From: JBFLVQ01 sp040758525
GTDB lineage: Bacteria; Acidobacteriota; Blastocatellia; Chloracidobacteriales; JADJPF01
NCBI GenBank assembly: GCA_040758525.1
Contig: JBFLVQ010000460.1
Location: 1 to 7,785 of the forward strand
Length of the DNA stretch: 7,785 nt
Reading direction: 5' to 3'
The stretch's first letter is position 1. Each line of letters begins with the position of its first letter. The translations under genes were made by a program, and so were the position numbers. Below, one piece after another: positions 1 through 4,853 of the stretch. A model generated the notes under the pieces. That model saw only the letters and a program-made list of their open reading frames with translations. It was not told where the DNA came from and did no database searches.

Positions 1-1
1 A

Positions 2-3000
2 CCAACTCAGTGGGCAAAGCTACCTCCAATCGGTCAAGTGATACCACATGCAAAAATATACATTTTGAATCAGGACTTGCAGTCTGTGCCTATAGGTGTG
101 ACAGGTGAGCTATATATTGGTGGAAATGGATTGGCGCGAGGATATCTAAATCGCTCAGACTTAACAGCAGAAAAATTTCTTCCCGATCCATTTAGTGATA
201 AAGAAGGTAGACGCTTATACCGTACTGGTGATCTAGCACGATACTTAGCGGATGGTAATGTTGAGTTTCTTGGACGAATAGATCATCAAGTAAAGATCCG
301 AGGATTTCGTGTTGAGTTAAGTGAAATTGAAATATTGTTAAGACAGCATGACAATATACGTGAAGCAGTAGTGGTAGCCTGGGAGTACAAGCAGGGTCAG
401 AAGCGATTAATAGCCTATTTGGTAAGCGAAGATGGAGCAGTTATTTCTAGTCGTGAACTACGCAGTTATTTGAAGGAAAAGCTTCCTGAATACATGTTGC
501 CATCAGTATTTATAATGCTGGAAGATTTTCCATTGACTGCTAGTGGAAAACTGGATCGGCGCGCACTACCGCTACCGGATAGTTTAGGGGTAGAGTTAGA
601 AGAGAGATATGTTGCACCAGATACTCCAGTGGAAGAGATCACTGCATCTATCTGGAGCGATCTATTAGGTGTTGAGAAGGTTGGTAGAAACGATAATTTC
701 TTTGAATTGGGTGGACATTCATTATTAGCAACCCGTGTGATCTCGCGTATACGTGAAACTTTTCAGGTTGATATAGCTTTACGCTGCTTGTTTGAACAAC
801 CTACACTGACTGATCTGGCACATAATATTGAAATATTAATGACCAGTGCACAAAATTTATCAATATTACCGCTTGTGCCTGTATCAAGAGATAGGGAGTT
901 ACCATTATCATTTTCGCAACAGCGACTATGGTTTTTACATCATCTCAATCCAGATAGTTCTGCTTATAACATACCTGCTGCTGTCTCTATTAAAGGATCA
1001 CTAAATGTCTCAGCATTGATGCAGAGTTTCAATGAGATCATTACACGACATGAAATTTTACGTACAGTCTTTTCCAACAATAAAGATGGTGCAATACAGA
1101 TTATCCAACCAACTAGATCTGGATTTATACCGCTATTAAATTTGCGGGAATTATCTACAACAAAACAACAAGCCGAAGTCTGGCGATTAGCTGTTGAAGA
1201 GGCTCAACGACCATTTAATTTAACCAAAGGGCCATTGTTGAGAGTAAAGCTACTGTGTCTGGATAAAGAAGAATATGTATTGCTGGTAACAATGCATCAT
1301 ATTATTTCTGATGGTTGGTCTATTACCATTTTTATTAATGAGCTGGCTTTACTATATAAAGCGTTTGTACAGGGCAAACCATCACCATTATCAAGACTAC
1401 CAATACAGTATGCAGATTTTGCACAATGGCAAAGAAAATGGTTACAAGGAGAAGTGCTGACTAAGCAGCTTACTTATTGGCATGAACAGCTTGGCGGAGA
1501 ATTACCAGTGCTAGCATTGCCAACCGACCGTCCCCGTCCAGTGATACAGACTTTTCGTGGCGCAACAAAGCCATTAACAGTTTCACAGACATTAAGTGGA
1601 GATCTACAACAATTAAGTCGATACCAAGGTGTCACATTGTTTATGACACTATTGGGAGCTTTTCAGACACTGCTTTATCGTTACAGTGGACAGTCGAATA
1701 TAGTAGTTGGGACACCAATAGCTAATCGACAATGGAAAGAATTGGAAGGACTGATAGGATTTTTTGTTAACACATTGGTTATAAGAACAGACTTTACTGG
1801 TGAGCCGCGTTTTTGCGAAATACTAAAACAAGTAAGAGAGGTTGCTTTAGGAGCATATGCACACCAGGATATACCATTTGAGAAATTGGTTGAAGAACTA
1901 CAACCCCAACGTAACCTTAGTTACAGCCCGTTATTTCAGGTCTCATTTGCATTGCAAAATATATCATTGCCGACTATAGAACTAACAGGACTAACACTAG
2001 ATTCATTAGAGATAGATAGCAGCACAGCAAAATTTGACCTAGTGCTGGCAATGCAGGAAACACCACAAGGATTACAAGCAATAGCAGAATATAATGTTGA
2101 TCTATTTGATGAGACAACTATTGACAGAATGTTGTCACATTTTACCGTACTGCTAAAAAGTATTGTAATAGATCCAGAACAGACTGTTACACGATTCCAG
2201 CTATTAACTACCACAGAGCAACAACAATTGTTAGTACAATGGAATAGCACTTATCAAGAGTATCCACAGGATAAATGTATACAGGAACTATTTGAAGAAC
2301 AGGTGATACGCACACCAGATCAGATTGCCGTAGTATTTGAAGAACAAGAGCTAAGTTATCAAGAGTTGAATCGACGTGGAAATCAATTAGCACACTATCT
2401 ACGAGGTATAGGTGTTGGAGCAGAAGTGATCGTAGGTATCTGTATGGAACGATCACCAGAGATGATAGTGGCAATAATCGCAGTGCATAAAGCTGGTGGA
2501 GCATATCTACCGCTCGATCCTGATTATCCATTAGAACGATTGACCTATATGCTCGATGACAGTCAAGTACAAGTGCTGCTAACACAAGCACGATTATTAG
2601 AGAAGTTACCAACACAGGATAAACAGACTATTTGTTTGGATACACAGTGGGTAGAGATAGCAAGAGAGAGTATAGAGAACCCAATAAATATAGTGAGTGC
2701 AGATAACCTTGCTTATGTGATTTACACATCAGGATCAACGGGTCGACCTAAGGGAGTAATGATCAGGCATAGAGGATTAATTAATCTGGCTTTAACAGAA
2801 GTAGATATATTGCGTGTAACGCCACAAAGTCGATTGTTACAGTTTGCCTCACTAAATTTTGATGCCTCGGTTTTCGAAATATTTGTAGGATTAATAACAG
2901 GCGCAAGACTTTATTTGAGACGTAAAGAGCAGATGTTATCAGGACTGCAGTTTGCCGAATGGTTACAAAAAGAACAGATAAGTATAATGCTATTGCCATC

Positions 3001-4117
3001 AACTCTATTGGCAATGTTGCCAACAGAAAGATTGCCACAGTTACAGACAGTAATATCAGGTGGAGAAGCCTGTACAAGGCAAGTAGCGGCACGATGGTGT
3101 GGATCAGAAAAAGGAAGACAATTTTTGAATGCCTATGGACCAACAGAAGTAACAGTATGCGCAACAATAACAGAAATAAAAGATAGTGAGAAGATAACGA
3201 TAGGCAAGCCGATCAGCAATATGGAGGTCTATATATTAGATAAGTATATGCAGCCGTTGCCGGTAGGAGTAAGCGGAGAACTATACATAGGTGGAGCTGG
3301 ATTGGCACGTGGATATTTACGCCAAGCAGCGATAACAGCAGAAAAGTTTGTCCCACATCCATTCACTAACATAGCTGGAGCAAGGTTATATAAGACTGGC
3401 GATATCGGACATTATCTGCTAAATGGCGACATTGTCTTTGATGGGCGTATAGATCAACAAGTAAAGGTACGTGGATATCGAATAGAACTAGGTGAGATAG
3501 AAGCAGTATTGGCAGAGTGTGCAGGAGTGCGAGAGTGTGTAGTAATAATGCGTGAGGAAGAACCTAATGATAAGCGATTAATTGCTTATCTAGTGGCAGT
3601 AGAAGGTGTGACACTTTCACAGTTAGAATTACGTGACCAGCTAAGGCAGAAGCTACCAGAGTATATGTTGCCAGCCACTTTAGTCATACTTGATAATCTG
3701 CCTTCAACTCCTAATGGGAAGATAGATCGCAATAGATTACCTGCTCCTGATAGATCGCAGGTAGAAACTACTAACTTTGTTGCTCCTACTACTGAGTTAG
3801 AACAGACTATTGCTGATATTTGGAAGGAAGTACTTAAAGTAGAAAAGGTTTCTATATATGACAACTTTTTCGATATAGGTGGACATTCACTGTTAATGAT
3901 CCAAATTTATAACAGATTATCAACACAGTTATCACAGACATTATCAATGATAGAAATATTCAAATATCCGACAATAAATTCTCTGGCAGAGTATCTAGGC
4001 CAACAAAAAACCGAATATTCTACACAACCACAAAATCATAAACGTGGCCAGGTTCGTAGGGAATCGGTTGCCGAGTTAGCTAGATACAGGCAACAGCAAC
4101 AGAGAAATAGAAGCTAA
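2..4117 (+). CDS. Non-ribosomal peptide synthetase, 3' part: (A)-PCP-C-A-PCP, no thioesterase
   Basis: This NRPS activates amino acids as AMP esters, holds them on phosphopantetheine arms and joins them. The gene is cut by the left edge: the frame is open from base 2 with A-domain sequence, so no start is in the window. Counting residues from base 2 (1371 visible), the domains are: end of A1 (1-190; GELYIGG 35-41, YRTGD 73-77, Lys183 in SGKLDR); PCP1 (about 204-277; GGHSLL, Ser240); C (about 300-737; SFSQQRLWFL at 303, HHIISDG 432-438, catalytic His433); A2 (about 762-1247; TSGSTGRPKG 909-918, NAYGPTE 1043-1049, YKTGD 1130-1134, Lys1240 in NGKIDR); PCP2 (about 1260-1332; Ser1296); and a basic Gln/Arg-rich tail to 1371. 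The C domain looks LCL-type and there is no epimerase, so an L-residue donor is expected. My hand-read specificity code for A2 is D-A-F-L-I-G-A-V-C-K, probably a large hydrophobic or aromatic residue (weak). With no TE, the chain should pass to another protein. The family assignment is certain; the substrates are not. Confidence 0.97.
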   Translation, partial: PTQWAKLPPIGQVIPHAKIYILNQDLQSVPIGVTGELYIGGNGLARGYLNRSDLTAEKFLPDPFSDKEGRRLYRTGDLARYLADGNVEFLGRIDHQVKIRGFRVELSEIEILLRQHDNIREAVVVAWEYKQGQKRLIAYLVSEDGAVISSRELRSYLKEKLPEYMLPSVFIMLEDFPLTASGKLDRRALPLPDSLGVELEERYVAPDTPVEEITASIWSDLLGVEKVGRNDNFFELGGHSLLATRVISRIRETFQVDIALRCLFEQPTLTDLAHNIEILMTSAQNLSILPLVPVSRDRELPLSFSQQRLWFLHHLNPDSSAYNIPAAVSIKGSLNVSALMQSFNEIITRHEILRTVFSNNKDGAIQIIQPTRSGFIPLLNLRELSTTKQQAEVWRLAVEEAQRPFNLTKGPLLRVKLLCLDKEEYVLLVTMHHIISDGWSITIFINELALLYKAFVQGKPSPLSRLPIQYADFAQWQRKWLQGEVLTKQLTYWHEQLGGELPVLALPTDRPRPVIQTFRGATKPLTVSQTLSGDLQQLSRYQGVTLFMTLLGAFQTLLYRYSGQSNIVVGTPIANRQWKELEGLIGFFVNTLVIRTDFTGEPRFCEILKQVREVALGAYAHQDIPFEKLVEELQPQRNLSYSPLFQVSFALQNISLPTIELTGLTLDSLEIDSSTAKFDLVLAMQETPQGLQAIAEYNVDLFDETTIDRMLSHFTVLLKSIVIDPEQTVTRFQLLTTTEQQQLLVQWNSTYQEYPQDKCIQELFEEQVIRTPDQIAVVFEEQELSYQELNRRGNQLAHYLRGIGVGAEVIVGICMERSPEMIVAIIAVHKAGGAYLPLDPDYPLERLTYMLDDSQVQVLLTQARLLEKLPTQDKQTICLDTQWVEIARESIENPINIVSADNLAYVIYTSGSTGRPKGVMIRHRGLINLALTEVDILRVTPQSRLLQFASLNFDASVFEIFVGLITGARLYLRRKEQMLSGLQFAEWLQKEQISIMLLPSTLLAMLPTERLPQLQTVISGGEACTRQVAARWCGSEKGRQFLNAYGPTEVTVCATITEIKDSEKITIGKPISNMEVYILDKYMQPLPVGVSGELYIGGAGLARGYLRQAAITAEKFVPHPFTNIAGARLYKTGDIGHYLLNGDIVFDGRIDQQVKVRGYRIELGEIEAVLAECAGVRECVVIMREEEPNDKRLIAYLVAVEGVTLSQLELRDQLRQKLPEYMLPATLVILDNLPSTPNGKIDRNRLPAPDRSQVETTNFVAPTTELEQTIADIWKEVLKVEKVSIYDNFFDIGGHSLLMIQIYNRLSTQLSQTLSMIEIFKYPTINSLAEYLGQQKTEYSTQPQNHKRGQVRRESVAELARYRQQQQRNRS

Positions 4118-4134
4118 GTTTGAGTTTATTTAAT

Positions 4135-4140
4135 GGAGGA
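4135..4140 (+). promoter_or_regulatory. Ribosome binding site that selects the GTG start of the diiron oxidase gene
   Basis: GGAGGA lies 7 bases upstream of GTG 4148. It overlaps the in-frame ATG at 4133, which has only an AT-rich stretch with no clear Shine-Dalgarno in front of it. This favours translation from GTG 4148. Choosing the ATG would add only five residues (MEETK). Confidence 0.7.
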
Positions 4141-4147
4141 AACCAAA

Positions 4148-4825
4148 GTGACAACTACAGCTATAACTAGTGACACTTTAAGATTGTTGGAACAGAGCAA
4201 GTTGAGAAAAGATTTGATCAAGGAACTAGAAGGTCTCAAGAATGCTGGCAGTAAAATCTCTAAAACACAAATGACAACTATACTAGGACAATGGTTCCAT
4301 CCTTTACACTACTTCCCAACATTTCTTTCACGCCTTGTTTCTGTTGCACCAGATATAGATATGCAAACCTATATTTCACGCATACTATGGCAGGAACTGG
4401 GTAAAGGTGATCCGAAGTATGCTCATGAAAAGATCTATCTAGAAACAGTAGTATATGCTGGTCTGGATGCTGAGTTAGTAGCAAATGCCTCACCATTTGA
4501 GGATACACAAAAATTGATTGCTGGTTATCAAGCTGCATCAGAAAGTTATTTACCTGGATTAGGTTTTCTTTATGGTACTGAAGTAGCGGATTTAGCCATG
4601 GTTTCAACGATAGGCAATGTGATGAGGGAATGTACTGGTAAACAGGATCTCTTCTGGATAGATATACATGTAGAACAGGAGCCAGATCATGTACAGAGTT
4701 CTCATCATACCTTACAGCCTTCTTTTAGTGAAGAGGAGCAACAGCAGATTCTGCATAGCGCAGAACAGATGTGGTCACTCTGGATAGAGTTCTTTAAGTC
4801 GATTAAAGCAGCGATCTTTGTGTGA
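4148..4825 (+). CDS. Haem-oxygenase-like diiron oxidase (HDO) family protein, iron-containing redox enzyme
   Basis: This is a small (225 aa), soluble, probably all-helical protein with no signal peptide or membrane segment. It resembles the HDO/TenA-like fold that includes SznF, UndA, BesC and CADD, which use a diiron centre and O2 for N-oxygenation, decarboxylation or C-C cleavage. Counting from GTG 4148, the evidence is: an aromatic/His-rich first block (WFHPLHYFPTFL, about 49-60); ELGKGDPKYAH with Glu83 and His93 ten residues apart, as in SznF; GTE with Glu145 in the next helix; and HVEQEPDH with His174 and His181 in the H-x3-D/E-x2-H pattern. The middle position is Glu178 where Asp is usual. 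The gene starts 30 bases after the NRPS stop and ends 28 bases before the PKS, so it is very likely co-transcribed and tailors the same product. Substrate and reaction cannot be read from the sequence. It could instead be a TenA-like non-oxidative protein, but the ligand set argues against that. If the ATG at 4133 were used, the protein would be 230 aa. Confidence 0.82.
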   Translation: MTTTAITSDTLRLLEQSKLRKDLIKELEGLKNAGSKISKTQMTTILGQWFHPLHYFPTFLSRLVSVAPDIDMQTYISRILWQELGKGDPKYAHEKIYLETVVYAGLDAELVANASPFEDTQKLIAGYQAASESYLPGLGFLYGTEVADLAMVSTIGNVMRECTGKQDLFWIDIHVEQEPDHVQSSHHTLQPSFSEEEQQQILHSAEQMWSLWIEFFKSIKAAIFV

Positions 4826-4841
4826 CAGAGCTGGTTATTTT

Positions 4842-4847
4842 AAGGAG
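4842..4847 (+). promoter_or_regulatory. Ribosome binding site of the PKS gene
   Basis: AAGGAG ends 6 bases before ATG 4854, within the 28-base gap after the diiron oxidase stop. It fixes the PKS start, which also lies just seven residues before the conserved beginning of the KS fold. No terminator hairpin or promoter is visible in this gap. Confidence 0.8.
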
Positions 4848-4853
4848 TTTGCA

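Noticed and set aside
38..40. GTG as the start of the NRPS gene
   Set aside because: The frame continues upstream to the window edge with sequence expected inside an A domain (PPIGQVIPHAKIYIL), so this is an internal valine codon.
1936..2615. Two overlapping minus-strand ORFs
   Set aside because: Both are antisense to conserved NRPS C- and A-domain sequence and have low-complexity, non-family-like translations. The first ends within the reading span of the second, which is typical of shadow frames.
2781..3864. Minus-strand ORFs at 2781-3167 and 3586-3864, and a + strand ORF at 2959-3186
   Set aside because: They lie in other frames of the A2 domain, whose motifs (A3 to A10) are continuous in the NRPS frame.
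4009..4117. A short thioesterase or terminal domain at the NRPS C-terminus
   Set aside because: Only about 40 residues follow PCP2 and there is no GxSxG motif. A TE needs over 200 residues.
4133..4135. ATG as the start of the diiron oxidase gene
   Set aside because: It has no clear ribosome binding site and overlaps the strong GGAGGA that serves GTG 4148. It remains possible and would add five residues.
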